64,000 nucleotides of DNA from Cryobacterium melibiosiphilum. Lineage in GTDB: Bacteria; Actinomycetota; Actinomycetes; Actinomycetales; Microbacteriaceae. Position numbers and translations under genes: made by a program. The DNA lies in the NCBI RefSeq assembly GCF_003602235.1, contig NZ_QZVS01000093.1, positions 1-64,000 on the forward strand, read 5' to 3'. How positions within the stretch are numbered: position 1 is the first letter of the stretch; the number at the start of each line of letters is the position of its first letter. This document shows positions 25,104 to 34,156 of this stretch, piece after piece. A model generated the notes under the pieces. The model had not been told where the DNA came from. It saw only the letters and a program-made list of their open reading frames with translations, and made no database searches.

Positions 25104-26054
25104 CTAGCGGCGGCTGCGGGGGTCGAGGGACTCGCGCAGGGCCTCCCCGAACAGGGTGAAGCCGAGGGCGGTGATGGCGATGCAGATACCGGGCAAAAAC
25201 GCGAGTTGCGGCGCGATGGCCAGGTCTGCCTGGGCGTAGGTGAGCATCCGCCCCCATTCCGCGGTTTCGGGGCGCCCGCCGCCGAGTCCCAGAAACGACA
25301 GCGCTGCCGCGTCGATGACCGCGGTCGCGAGGCTCAGGGTGCCCTGCACGACGACCGGGCCGAGGCTGTTGGGCAGCACGTGGCTCATGGTGACGGTGCG
25401 GCGACTGAGGCCGAGGGTCTGCGCGGCGAGCACGTAGTCCGCGGTGCGCTGCTGCAGCATCGAGGAGCGCAGCAGGCGCGCGAAGATCGGCACCTGGCTG
25501 GCGCCGATGGCGATCATGATCGCGAGCGGGCCCTGGCCGAGGATCGCGGCGATGCTCACGGCGAGCAGCAGGTTCGGCACCGACAGCAGAATGTCGACGA
25601 GGCGCATGAGCACGTTGTCGACCCAGCCGCCGAAGGCGCCGGCGATGATGCCGATCAGCATGCCGCCGGCCAGCCCGAGGGCGGTGGAGACCAGGCCGAT
25701 CACGAGTGAGGCGCGGGCACCCCAGATCAGTTTGGAGAGCACGTCGCCGCCGAAGCGGTCGAGGCCGAGCGGGTAGGCGGCGATCTCACCGATGCCCGGG
25801 ATGACCGTGGGGCGGATCTCGCGTTGCCCCGGCAGCTCTTCCCCGCCGAAGGGGGCGAGCCACGGCGCCAGTAGGGCGACCAGCACGAACAGGAAGACGA
25901 TGATCGTGCCGGCGACCGCCTGCGGGTTGCGGCGCAGCCGCGCGAAGGCGTCCCCCCAGAGGCTCGAACCGTGATCGGCCGCACCGCCCGCGGGCTTCTT
26001 CGGGGATCCGGCGGCGGGGGCAGTGCCGGCGGGAGGAACAGAAACCGAACTCAT
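25104..26054 (-). CDS. ABC importer permease, DppC type
   Basis: A 316-residue membrane permease. The N-terminal tail is rich in Pro/Ala/Gly and is followed by a first helix (AGTIIVFLFVLVALLAPWLAPF). An EAA loop (ADYVLAAQTLGLSRRTVTMSH) and the terminal FGEALRESLDPRSR motif are clear. Its ATG overlaps the stop of the preceding dppB-like gene by four bases. It is the last gene of its operon and ends 15 bases before the nested inverted repeat. Confidence 0.93.
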   Translation of the reverse strand: MSSVSVPPAGTAPAAGSPKKPAGGAADHGSSLWGDAFARLRRNPQAVAGTIIVFLFVLVALLAPWLAPFGGEELPGQREIRPTVIPGIGEIAAYPLGLDRFGGDVLSKLIWGARASLVIGLVSTALGLAGGMLIGIIAGAFGGWVDNVLMRLVDILLSVPNLLLAVSIAAILGQGPLAIMIAIGASQVPIFARLLRSSMLQQRTADYVLAAQTLGLSRRTVTMSHVLPNSLGPVVVQGTLSLATAVIDAAALSFLGLGGGRPETAEWGRMLTYAQADLAIAPQLAFLPGICIAITALGFTLFGEALRESLDPRSRR

Positions 26055-27055
26055 TGCACACGCACCCTGGGGTCGATGAGGCTGTAACTGAGGTCGACGA
26101 TCAGGTTGATGATCGCGTACAGCACAGCGATGAAGAGGATGAAGCCCTGCAGCACGGGAAAGTCGCGGGCGAAGATGGCGTCGGCGAGAAACCGCCCAAT
26201 CCCGCTGAAGGCGAAGACCGTCTCGGTGAGCACGGCTCCCGAGATCAGCAGGCCGAGCTGCAGTCCGATCGTGGTCACGACGGGCAGCATGGCGTTGCGC
26301 AGCACAAAACGGTCACGAATGGTGCGTTCGTGGATTCCCTTGGCCCGCGCGGTTCGCACGTAGTCGGCGCTGGTGACTTCGAGAACGGATGCCCGGGTGA
26401 TGCGCACGATGATGGCCAGCGGAATCGTGCCGAGCGCGATCGCGGGCAGGATCAGGTGCGTGAAGGCATCCCAGGCGGCGTCGTACTCGCCGGTGAGCAG
26501 GCCGTCGAGCACCCAGAAACCGGTGAAGTGGGTGGCGTCGATGCGCGAGTCCTGGCGCCCGTCGGGCGGGAACCAGCCGAGCTCGACCGCAAACACCCAC
26601 TTCAGGATGAACGCGAGGAAGAACACCGGAATCGTGATGCCGATCAGGCTGACGACGACGGAGACATGGTCGGCGGCTTTGCCGTAATACTTGGCAGCCA
26701 CATAACCGAGCGGAAGCCCGATGCCGATGGCGAAGATGAGGGCGACGATCGTCAGTTCGATCGTGGCGGGAAAGCGCAGGGCGAATTCCTCGAGCACAGG
26801 GCGGCCGGTCTCGATGGAGGCACCGAAGTCACCGGTGAGCAGCCGCTGCATGTAGGTGAAATATTGTTCGACGATGGGTTTGTCAAAGCCGTACAACTCA
26901 TTGATCTGGGCGATGGCCTCGGGGGTCGCCCGCTCGCCGAGCAGCGCCGTGGCTGGTCCGCCCGGCAGGCTGCGCACCCAGAGAAAGAGCAGAAGGGACA
27001 GCCCGAACAGGGTCGGAATCACCAGCAGGATTCGTTTAGCTATGACGCGGAGCAC
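26051..27055 (-). CDS. ABC importer permease, DppB type
   Basis: A 334-residue permease with the N-terminal helix LLVIPTLFGLSLLLFLWV, a GGP-containing first loop, the EAA loop DYVRTARAKGIHERTIRDRF and the C-terminal DLSYSLIDPRVRV. Length is normal for DppB. It lies 85 bases after the binding-protein gene, from which it is separated by a perfect 16-bp hairpin, and overlaps the dppC-like gene by four bases. Confidence 0.94.
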   Translation of the reverse strand: MLRVIAKRILLVIPTLFGLSLLLFLWVRSLPGGPATALLGERATPEAIAQINELYGFDKPIVEQYFTYMQRLLTGDFGASIETGRPVLEEFALRFPATIELTIVALIFAIGIGLPLGYVAAKYYGKAADHVSVVVSLIGITIPVFFLAFILKWVFAVELGWFPPDGRQDSRIDATHFTGFWVLDGLLTGEYDAAWDAFTHLILPAIALGTIPLAIIVRITRASVLEVTSADYVRTARAKGIHERTIRDRFVLRNAMLPVVTTIGLQLGLLISGAVLTETVFAFSGIGRFLADAIFARDFPVLQGFILFIAVLYAIINLIVDLSYSLIDPRVRVQ

Positions 27056-27071
27056 TCGGGCCTTTCGATGA

Positions 27072-27108
27072 CCCGGGGGAAGATCGCGAGTGGCGATCTT
27101 CCCCCGGG
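27072..27108 (-). promoter_or_regulatory. Intercistronic hairpin between binding-protein and permease genes
   Basis: A perfect 16-bp inverted repeat, CCCGGGGGAAGATCGC / GCGATCTTCCCCCGGG, with a five-base loop lies between the binding-protein stop (27141) and the dppB-like start (27055). It is the strongest of the three hairpins found at this position in the ABC operons of this window. Confidence 0.8.
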
Positions 27109-27140
27109 CGGTGGACGAACTTACTTGTGGTGCTGTGGTG

Positions 27141-28811
27141 CTATTCGCTCAGTTCGATGAGGTTGAACGTCTCATCGTTGACCGGGCTCACGGGGTAGCT
27201 CGTGACCCGTTCGGCGAACGCCAGCGACGGAGCCGGGTGCGCGAGCGGGATCGCCGGGATGAACTCCGCAATGGTCTCGTTGATGTCCTCGTAGAGCGGG
27301 ATCTGTTCTTCGAGGCTGCTGATGCCACGGGCCTCGTCGAGAGCGGCGAACAGCTCCGGGTTGTTGAAGCCGTACTCGAGCTTCTCGTCACCGAAGAAGA
27401 CGCCGACGAAGTTGTCGGTGTCGTTGTAGTCGCCGGTCCAGCCGAGCAGGTGGATTCCGTGGTCCGTCGAGCCTTGGATGCGGTCCAGGTAGTCGGGGCT
27501 CCAGGCGTTCGGCTGCGGGTTGATCGTGATTCCGATTTCACCGAGCTGGGCGCTGAGGTTGGTGAAGACCTCTTCCGGCGTCGGCATGTACGGCCGCGAG
27601 ACCCCGGTCGGATAGTTGAAATCGAGGGCGAAACCGTCGGGGTAGCCGGCCTCGGCCAGCAGGGCCTTGGCGGCCTCGGGGTCGTAGTCGAACGTCGTGA
27701 CGTCCTCGTTGTAGCCGGCGACGACGGGCGGGATGAACTGGGTGGCCAGCTGCGTGCCCTCGGGTAGGGTCTGGTCGATCAGCTGCTGCTTATCGATGGC
27801 CATGGTCAGCGCCTGGCGCACGCGCACGTCCTGCAGCTCCGGGACGGCCTGGTTGATGCCGAGGTAGAGGATGGTGAACGGGTCGCGCGGCATGATCTGG
27901 AAGCCATCGGCCTCCAGCGCAACGGTGTCGGCGGGGGCGACGAGGTCGTAGCCGTCGATGCTGCCGGCCTCGAGGGACTGGCGGCGCGCCTGCGGGTCAT
28001 CGATCACTCGGAAGATGATCGACTGCACGTCACCCTGCTCGCCCCAGTAGTCGGGGTTGGCACTCAGTTCGAGCTGCGAGCCGATGTCCCACGAGTCGAA
28101 GACGAACGGACCGGTTCCGGTCGGGTGGCCCTGACCGTAATCGGTCTGGACCGCCGCTTCAGCGGTACCACCGAGGTCATCGGCGGCATACTCTTCGAGC
28201 GCGGCCGGGCTCTGCATGGCAAAGGCCGGCAGCGACAGGGCCGCGATGAAACCGGCGAAGGGCAGGGCCAGGCTGACGGTGACCTCGCTCGCGCTGTCGC
28301 CGACGGTGCAGCTGTCGTAGACGGCACCGTCAGGATTATCGGCGAAGGCCCGGAACAGGCTGCCGTAGTAATACGCCTGGTTGGGGGCCTGGGCGATCCC
28401 CGTGAAGTTGAACCAGCGGTCGAAGTTGAAACACACCGCTTCGGCATTGAAGTCGGTGCCGTCGTGGAACGTCACGTCTTCCTTGAGCGTGAACGTGTAG
28501 GAGAGCCCATCCTCGGACTGGTCCCAGGATTCGGCGAGCAGCGGGGCCGGGTCGGCCGTGCCGGGCTCGACGCCGACGAGGCCCTCGAAGATCTGGCGGG
28601 AGACGCGGAACGATTCGCCGTCGCTCGCAAATGCGGGGTCGAGGCTGGCCGGGTCACTCGACGCGGCGAACACGAAGGTGCTGTCGACGTCGCCCGTGTC
28701 GGTTGCGGCGCCATCACGGTCGCTCTGTACGCATCCGGTGAGGAGTACGACACCAGCAACAACGATGGCCGCGGCTGTCATGCCGCGCCCCCGGGATTTC
28801 ACTCTGAACAC
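27141..28811 (-). CDS. Family 5 extracellular solute-binding lipoprotein
   Basis: A 556-residue SBP_bac_5 lipoprotein. The GTG at 28811 follows AGGAGA by six bases and opens a clean signal peptide: basic VFRVKSRGRG, a hydrophobic stretch and the lipobox LTGC. An in-frame extension upstream to 29183 lacks signal features. Typical family segments include the N-terminal SFRVSRQIFEGLVGVEPG and the YTFTLKEDVTFHDGTDFNAE strand. It captures ligand outside the cell for the permeases at 26051-27055 and 25104-26054. The ligand is unknown. Confidence 0.93.
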   Translation of the reverse strand: MFRVKSRGRGMTAAAIVVAGVVLLTGCVQSDRDGAATDTGDVDSTFVFAASSDPASLDPAFASDGESFRVSRQIFEGLVGVEPGTADPAPLLAESWDQSEDGLSYTFTLKEDVTFHDGTDFNAEAVCFNFDRWFNFTGIAQAPNQAYYYGSLFRAFADNPDGAVYDSCTVGDSASEVTVSLALPFAGFIAALSLPAFAMQSPAALEEYAADDLGGTAEAAVQTDYGQGHPTGTGPFVFDSWDIGSQLELSANPDYWGEQGDVQSIIFRVIDDPQARRQSLEAGSIDGYDLVAPADTVALEADGFQIMPRDPFTILYLGINQAVPELQDVRVRQALTMAIDKQQLIDQTLPEGTQLATQFIPPVVAGYNEDVTTFDYDPEAAKALLAEAGYPDGFALDFNYPTGVSRPYMPTPEEVFTNLSAQLGEIGITINPQPNAWSPDYLDRIQGSTDHGIHLLGWTGDYNDTDNFVGVFFGDEKLEYGFNNPELFAALDEARGISSLEEQIPLYEDINETIAEFIPAIPLAHPAPSLAFAERVTSYPVSPVNDETFNLIELSE

Positions 28812-29197
28812 GGGAATTCTCCTGTCCGATGATGGAATGTCGCGGTATTTGCGACAGTGCAAAGTACGTGCCACCGCCCTCCGGGCGAAATCGGCATGGT
28901 TCGAGGCTATGTTGCCTGATGTTTCCGGCGCGTTGCCTCCCTTGAATGGGGCATAACGTTTTGGCATCGAACGGCAATTTTCGCGATCTGACGCCGTAAT
29001 CCGAGCCTCAAGCAGGTCTTCACGCACGTTTTCGCCGTTAGGGCGTCGACCCCCGTCCAACCTTTCTGGATCGAAAACGGCCCGCACCGTTGACGGGCTC
29101 CGAGCCCCAAGCCATGATCGGCGCGACACCGGTGAGACCGGTTCCATTCGGCCGTCATCGCCCTTCGACCAGAGCCCCTTCAACAGAGGATGAGCCG
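28812..29197. promoter_or_regulatory. Divergent promoter region
   Basis: This 386-base gap separates the minus-strand binding-protein gene from the plus-strand DUF4082 gene. A hairpin TGTCGC (28838-28843) / GCGACA (28851-28856) lies just upstream of the binding-protein ribosome binding site. For the plus strand, TTGACG at 29090-29095 and CATGAT at 29113-29118, 17 bases apart, are a plausible -35/-10 pair. Two ACCGGT palindromes three bases apart follow. No gene is supported here. Confidence 0.4.
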
Positions 29198-32191
29198 ATG
29201 CCCACAGGAGTCACCCGCCCCCACGGCAACCCACGAATCGTCTGGGCATCCGCCCTCGCCCTGACCCTGGTCTGCAGCCTGTTCGGCCCGCTCTTCGTGC
29301 CTGCCGCCCGGGCCGCCGGGCCCTGCGACGTGCCGATCGTCAACGCCGTCGCCTGCGAGAACACCAAGGCCGGGTCGCCAGCCTCGCAGTGGGACGTCTC
29401 CGGCGCCGGCAGCTCCACCATCCAGGGCTTCGCCACCGACATGAGCGTCAACCTCGGCGGCCGCATCGGCTTCAAGGTCGACACCACCGCCACCTCCTTT
29501 CGCATCGACATCTACCGCATGGGCTTCTACGGCGGTTCGGGGGCACGGGCTATCACCGCGGTCACCGCCACGACCGCCCACGACCAGCCGAACTGCGTGA
29601 CCAATTCGGGCACCGGGCTCGTGGACTGCGGCAACTGGAGCGAATCCGCCTCCTGGACCGTGCCGGCGGACGCCGTCTCGGGCGTGTACATCGCCCGGCT
29701 CGTGCGCACGTCCGGCACTGCCGGGGCCAGCCACGTGATCTTCGTCGTGCGCGACGACGCCAGCCGCTCCGACCTGGTCTTCCAGACCTCCGACACCACC
29801 TGGCAGGCCTACAACCAGTACGGCGGCAACAGCCTCTACACGGGAGCCCCGGTCGGCCGCGCCTACAAGGTCAGCTACAACCGCCCCGTCACGACCCGCG
29901 GAACGACGCCCGAAGACTCGGTCTTCAACGCCGAATACCCGATGATTCGCTGGCTCGAAGCCAACGGCTACGACGTCAGCTACTCGAGCGGGGTCGACAG
30001 CGACCGCCGCGGGGCGCTGATTCGCAACCACAAGGCGTTCCTCTCGGTCGGCCACGACGAGTACTGGTCGGCAAACCAGCGCAGCCAGGTGGAAGCGGCC
30101 CGCGACGCCGGGGTCAACCTCGCCTTCTTCAGCGGCAACGAGGTGTTCTGGAAGACCCGCTGGGAGAACTCGATCGACGGCTCCGGCACCGCCTTCCGCA
30201 CCCTCGTCAGCTACAAGGAAACCCAGGCCAACGCCCGCATCGACCCGACCGGCACCTGGACGGGCACCTGGCGGGACCCGCGTTTCAGCCCACCGGCGGA
30301 TGGCGGTCGGCCCGAGAACGCGCTCACCGGAACCTCGTTCCGAGTGAACTGCTGCCAGACCCAGATGCGCACGACCGGGGCGTTCAAGGATCTGAGGCTC
30401 TGGCGCAATACCCGAGTGGCGGCTCTCGCGGCCGGCGCCTCCACCCAGCTCGGCACGAATACCCTCGGCTATGAGTGGGACGAAGACCCCGACAACGGAT
30501 TCCGGCCCGCCGGCCTGCTGCCGATGTCGACCACCACCGTCGGCGGCATGGACGTGCTGCAGGACTACGGCTCGAGCTATGCGAGCGGCTCCGCCACCCA
30601 TTCGCTCGTGCAGTACCGGGCGGCCAGCGGCGCACTCGTCTTCGGCGCCGGCACCGTGCAGTGGTCCTGGGGGCTCGACGGCACCCACGATCGTGGCAGC
30701 AGTACGCCTGATACAGCTATGGCGCAGGCCACGGTCAACCTCTTCGCGGATATGGGCAGCCAGCCGGCGACGATTCGGGCCGGGCTGACTGCGGCATCCG
30801 CTTCGACGGACACGACGGCACCGACCTCGGTGATCACCTCGCCGGCGGCCGGCGGAATCACGGCGAATACGAACGTGACGATCACCGGCACGGCGACGGA
30901 TGCCGGCGGCGGGGTCGTCGGGGCCGTCGAGGTCTCCACCGACGGTGCCCGTACCTGGCACCGCGCGACCGGCACCACGTCGTGGAGTTACAGCTGGCGC
31001 ACCCCCGCATCGGGTTCGGCGACGATCCAGACCCGGGCGGTGGATGACAGCAGCCGCCTCGAAACATTCGGCGCCGGGGTCACCGTGACCGTTGGGGGCA
31101 CTCCCCCGCCCCCCACACCCGTCACCTGCCCGTGCACGCTGTGGGACCCGGCAACGGTACCGGTCACACCGGCCGACACCGATGCATCCGCCGTCGAACT
31201 CGGCACGCGTTTTCGCGCCGACACGAGCGGGGCGGTCACGGGCGTGCGGTTCTACAAGGGGTCCGGCAACACCGGCACCCACACCGGGCGGCTGTGGACG
31301 GCGACCGGCGCGCTGCTGGCCACGGCCACTTTCACGGGGGAAACGGCGACCGGCTGGCAGCAGGCGAGCTTCTCCACCCCGGTGAACCTCACCGCCGGCA
31401 CGTACTACGTGGTCTCGTACCACGCGCCGGTCGGCCGGTACGCGCAGGCCACCAACCTGTTCACGGCGGCCGGGCTGACCCGCGGGCCGCTCTACGCGCC
31501 GCGCGACGGAGAGTCCGGGGCCAACGGCGTGTACCGGTACGGAGCCGCCGGCCAATTTCCGACCTCCACCTACCAGGGCACGGCGTACTACGTGGAACCG
31601 GTCTTCGAGCCGGGCACCACGACGCCCACGCCCACTCCGACACCCACTCCCACACCGACACCCACGCCCACGCCCACGCCCACGCCCACGCCGAGTGCCT
31701 GCCCGTGCAGCCTGTGGCCGGCAACCACCGTGCCCACCGCGAGCACCAGTACCGACACGGCGGCCGTCGAACTCGGGGTGCGGTTCAGCTCCGACGTCAG
31801 CGGTTTCATCACCGGGGTGCGCTTCTACAAGGGCGCCGGCAACACCGGCACCCACCTCGGCCGCCTCTGGACCACCGCCGGCGTGCGGCTGGCCACGGCG
31901 ACGTTCACCGGGGAGACCGCGAGCGGCTGGCAGCAGGTGACGTTCACGACGCCGGTCGCGGTCACCGCCGGCACCACCTATATCGCCTCGTATTACGCGC
32001 CGGTCGGACGCTATGCGGCCGACGAGAATTACTTCGCCGGCACGGGTATCGTCCGGGCACCCCTGCGGGCCCCGGCGAGCGCGGCGAACGCGCCGAACAA
32101 CGTCTACCGCTACGGCGTCGGCGGCGGGTTCCCGACGAGCACCTACCGGTCGACGAACTACTGGGTAGACGCGGTCTTCACCACCGGCTGA
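29198..32191 (+). CDS. Secreted multidomain protein: DMFase-like domain, Ig-like domain, two DUF4082 domains
   Basis: A 997-residue exported protein. The ATG at 29198 follows AGAGGA and starts a signal peptide ending near ARA-AGP, about residue 40. Residues about 60-510 resemble the large subunit (C-terminal domain) of N,N-dimethylformamidase (MGFYGGSGAR, YNRPVTTRG, SVGHDEYWS, LGYEWDEDPDNG). An Ig-like domain at roughly 540-625 follows (APTSVITSPAAGG, VEVSTDGARTW). Two DUF4082 domains, each opening with Cys-Pro-Cys-x-Leu-Trp and containing GVRFYKGxGNTGTH and GETAxGWQQ, are joined by a Thr-Pro linker of 12 repeats. It is probably a cell-surface or secreted enzyme or carbohydrate-binding protein; the substrate is unknown. 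Confidence 0.85.
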   Translation: MPTGVTRPHGNPRIVWASALALTLVCSLFGPLFVPAARAAGPCDVPIVNAVACENTKAGSPASQWDVSGAGSSTIQGFATDMSVNLGGRIGFKVDTTATSFRIDIYRMGFYGGSGARAITAVTATTAHDQPNCVTNSGTGLVDCGNWSESASWTVPADAVSGVYIARLVRTSGTAGASHVIFVVRDDASRSDLVFQTSDTTWQAYNQYGGNSLYTGAPVGRAYKVSYNRPVTTRGTTPEDSVFNAEYPMIRWLEANGYDVSYSSGVDSDRRGALIRNHKAFLSVGHDEYWSANQRSQVEAARDAGVNLAFFSGNEVFWKTRWENSIDGSGTAFRTLVSYKETQANARIDPTGTWTGTWRDPRFSPPADGGRPENALTGTSFRVNCCQTQMRTTGAFKDLRLWRNTRVAALAAGASTQLGTNTLGYEWDEDPDNGFRPAGLLPMSTTTVGGMDVLQDYGSSYASGSATHSLVQYRAASGALVFGAGTVQWSWGLDGTHDRGSSTPDTAMAQATVNLFADMGSQPATIRAGLTAASASTDTTAPTSVITSPAAGGITANTNVTITGTATDAGGGVVGAVEVSTDGARTWHRATGTTSWSYSWRTPASGSATIQTRAVDDSSRLETFGAGVTVTVGGTPPPPTPVTCPCTLWDPATVPVTPADTDASAVELGTRFRADTSGAVTGVRFYKGSGNTGTHTGRLWTATGALLATATFTGETATGWQQASFSTPVNLTAGTYYVVSYHAPVGRYAQATNLFTAAGLTRGPLYAPRDGESGANGVYRYGAAGQFPTSTYQGTAYYVEPVFEPGTTTPTPTPTPTPTPTPTPTPTPTPTPSACPCSLWPATTVPTASTSTDTAAVELGVRFSSDVSGFITGVRFYKGAGNTGTHLGRLWTTAGVRLATATFTGETASGWQQVTFTTPVAVTAGTTYIASYYAPVGRYAADENYFAGTGIVRAPLRAPASAANAPNNVYRYGVGGGFPTSTYRSTNYWVDAVFTTG
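31622..31693 (+). repeat. Thr-Pro codon repeat (interdomain linker)
   Basis: Twelve consecutive six-base Thr-Pro units (ACG CCC and synonymous variants) encode the linker between the two DUF4082 domains. Such linkers are typical of secreted modular enzymes. The run is a candidate site for slippage in whole units without frameshift. Confidence 0.9.
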
Positions 32192-32205
32192 GCTCCCAGC
32201 GGCGG

Positions 32206-32242
32206 CGCCGGCGGTCAGTCCTCTGTGACCTGACCGCCGGCG
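32206..32242. terminator. Two-way hairpin overlapping the 3' end of the ABC-F gene
   Basis: A perfect 13-bp inverted repeat, CGCCGGCGGTCAG / CTGACCGCCGGCG, with an 11-base loop, lies between convergent stops at 32191 and 32215 and extends into the last codons of the ABC-F gene. It could terminate both genes. No T-run is present. Confidence 0.6.
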
Positions 32243-33903
32243 ACGCGCCAGTGCCGCTCGGTGCGCACGGTGGTGAGCATCCGCCGGTCGTGCGTGACGA
32301 GCAGCAGGGTTCCCTCATAGTGATCGAGGGCCTGCTCGAGCTGCTCGATCGCGGCGAGGTCGAGGTGGTTGGTCGGTTCATCAAGCACCAGCAGGTTCAC
32401 GCCCTGCGCCTGCAGCAGGGCGAGTCCGGCCCGGGTGCGCTCGCCCGGTGACAGTTCGCTCGACGGCCGGTTGACGTGGTCTGCCTTCAGCCCGAACTTC
32501 GCGAGCAGGGTGCGCACCTCGGCCGGTGACAGGCTCGGCAGCAGCGCTTCGAGGCTCAGAGCGAGGGGCTCGTCGCCGTCGATCAGGCTGCGGGCCTGAT
32601 CGATCTCGCCGATCGTGACGTTCGTGCCGAGGTGGGCCGATCCGGCATCCACTGCCTGGCGCCCGAGCAGTGCGCGCAGCAGCGTAGTCTTGCCGGCGCC
32701 GTTCGGGCCGGTGATGCCGATACGGTCGCCCACGTTGACCTGCAGCGACACCGGCCCGAGCGTGAAATCGCCCTGCCGAAAAACGGCACCGTTCAGCGTC
32801 GAGACGACGGTGCTCGACCGGGGCGCGGCGCCGATCGTGAACTCCAGTTGCCATTCCTTGCGGGGCTCGTCGACCTCGTCGAGGCGGGCGATGCGGCTCT
32901 CCATCTGGCGCACCTTCTGCGCCTGCTTCTCGCTCGATTCGACGGATGCCTTGCGCCGGATCTTGTCATTGTCCGGCGCTTTCTTGATCGCGTTGCGCAC
33001 ACCCTGGCTGGACCATTCACGCTGGGTGCGGGCCCGCCCGACCAGATCCGCCTTCTTCGCGGCGAACTCGTCGAACTCTTCCCGCTTGTGGCGGCGGGCG
33101 GTGGCGCGCTCCTCCAAATAGGAGTCGTAGCCGCCGCCGAAGAGCCGGTTGGCGCCCTGGATCAGGTCGAGTTCGAGCACCCGGGTCACGCAGCGGGCCA
33201 GAAATTCGCGGTCGTGGCTGACGAGCACGACCCCGCCGCGGAGCCCCTGCACGAAGGCTTCGAGGCGTTCCAGGCCATCGAGGTCAAGGTCGTTGGTCGG
33301 TTCATCGAGCAGCACCACGTCGAAACGGGACAGCAACAGCGCGGCGAGGCCGACCCGCGCGGCCTGCCCGCCGGAGAGCGCGGTCATCAGGGTGTCGGCC
33401 GAGAGCCCCGCGCCCACTGTCGGCGACTCGGCGAGCGCGAGGCCGAGATCGGCGAGCACCTGCGGCAGCCGATCGTCGAGGTCGGCGGCGCCACTGGCCA
33501 GCCAGCGATCGAGGGCGGTCGAATAGACATCTGCCGGGTCCTGCCCGTCGGCGCGGGCCGGCGGGTTCGGGTCGCCGAGGGCCGCGGCGGCGGCATCCAT
33601 GTCGACGGTGGCGGCGGTGCAGCCGGTGCGCCGCCCGATGTACGCGGCGATCGTTTCACCGGGCCGGCGGTCGTGTTCCTGCGGGAGCGAGCCGATGAAG
33701 GCATCCGTCGGCGAGATCGTCACCGTGCCGGCCTGCGGTTCGGTCACGCCGGCGAGCAGGTTCAGCAGCGTCGACTTGCCCGATCCGTTCACCCCGACGA
33801 CCCCCACGACGTCGCCGGGGGCCACGCTCAGGTCGAGGTTGTCAAAGAGGGTGCGGTGGCCGTAGCCACCGGCGAGGCCACGGGCCACGAGGGTTGCGCT
33901 CAT
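32215..33903 (-). CDS. ABC-F family ATPase
   Basis: A 562-residue protein with two ABC ATPase domains and no membrane segment. The first Walker A is GVNGSGKST near residue 36, with signature LSGGQAARV and Walker B DEPTNDLDLD; the second is GPNGAGKTT with LSPGERTRAG and DEPTNHLDLA. A charged linker with KRRRKA-type basic stretches lies between them (about residues 240-320), as in ABC-F proteins, which act on the ribosome rather than in transport. It might be a translation factor or a ribosome-protection resistance protein; sequence alone does not decide. A three-copy 17-bp repeat lies directly upstream of its start. Confidence 0.9.
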   Translation of the reverse strand: MSATLVARGLAGGYGHRTLFDNLDLSVAPGDVVGVVGVNGSGKSTLLNLLAGVTEPQAGTVTISPTDAFIGSLPQEHDRRPGETIAAYIGRRTGCTAATVDMDAAAAALGDPNPPARADGQDPADVYSTALDRWLASGAADLDDRLPQVLADLGLALAESPTVGAGLSADTLMTALSGGQAARVGLAALLLSRFDVVLLDEPTNDLDLDGLERLEAFVQGLRGGVVLVSHDREFLARCVTRVLELDLIQGANRLFGGGYDSYLEERATARRHKREEFDEFAAKKADLVGRARTQREWSSQGVRNAIKKAPDNDKIRRKASVESSEKQAQKVRQMESRIARLDEVDEPRKEWQLEFTIGAAPRSSTVVSTLNGAVFRQGDFTLGPVSLQVNVGDRIGITGPNGAGKTTLLRALLGRQAVDAGSAHLGTNVTIGEIDQARSLIDGDEPLALSLEALLPSLSPAEVRTLLAKFGLKADHVNRPSSELSPGERTRAGLALLQAQGVNLLVLDEPTNHLDLAAIEQLEQALDHYEGTLLLVTHDRRMLTTVRTERHWRVAGGQVTED

Positions 33904-33907
33904 CCGT

Positions 33908-33958
33908 CAATTCTGCCAGACCCGCGATTTAGCCAGATCCGCAATTCTGCCAAACCCG
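33908..33958. repeat. Three tandem 17-bp repeats upstream of ABC-F gene
   Basis: Three exactly adjacent 17-base units: CAATTCTGCCAGACCCG, CGATTTAGCCAGATCCG and CAATTCTGCCAAACCCG. They end five bases before the ABC-F start codon, so they occupy its leader or promoter. They are also more AT-rich than the surroundings. Possible roles are a regulator binding array or a leader involved in translational control. Confidence 0.8.
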
Positions 33959-34156
33959 TACCGTGGGGTATTCTGCAGAAAGTGGGGCTTCTTGCCGCCG
34001 GACACCTTCTGTTCGAGCTGGGCATCCGGAGTTCAACCGGAATCGGCCGCGGCCCCCCACACGATCGGCACCGCCCTGCGCGAGTCGCCGACCGATTCTG
34101 CTGGCCCCTCGTGCGAGCCAGTGCCGCCGCCTTCCGTTACAGATTGTGAGCCACCC

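Noticed and set aside
29180-31855. An 891-codon minus-strand frame opposite the DUF4082 gene
   Set aside because: It is antisense to a gene with signal peptide, recognisable domains and a ribosome binding site; its own translation is shadow-like.
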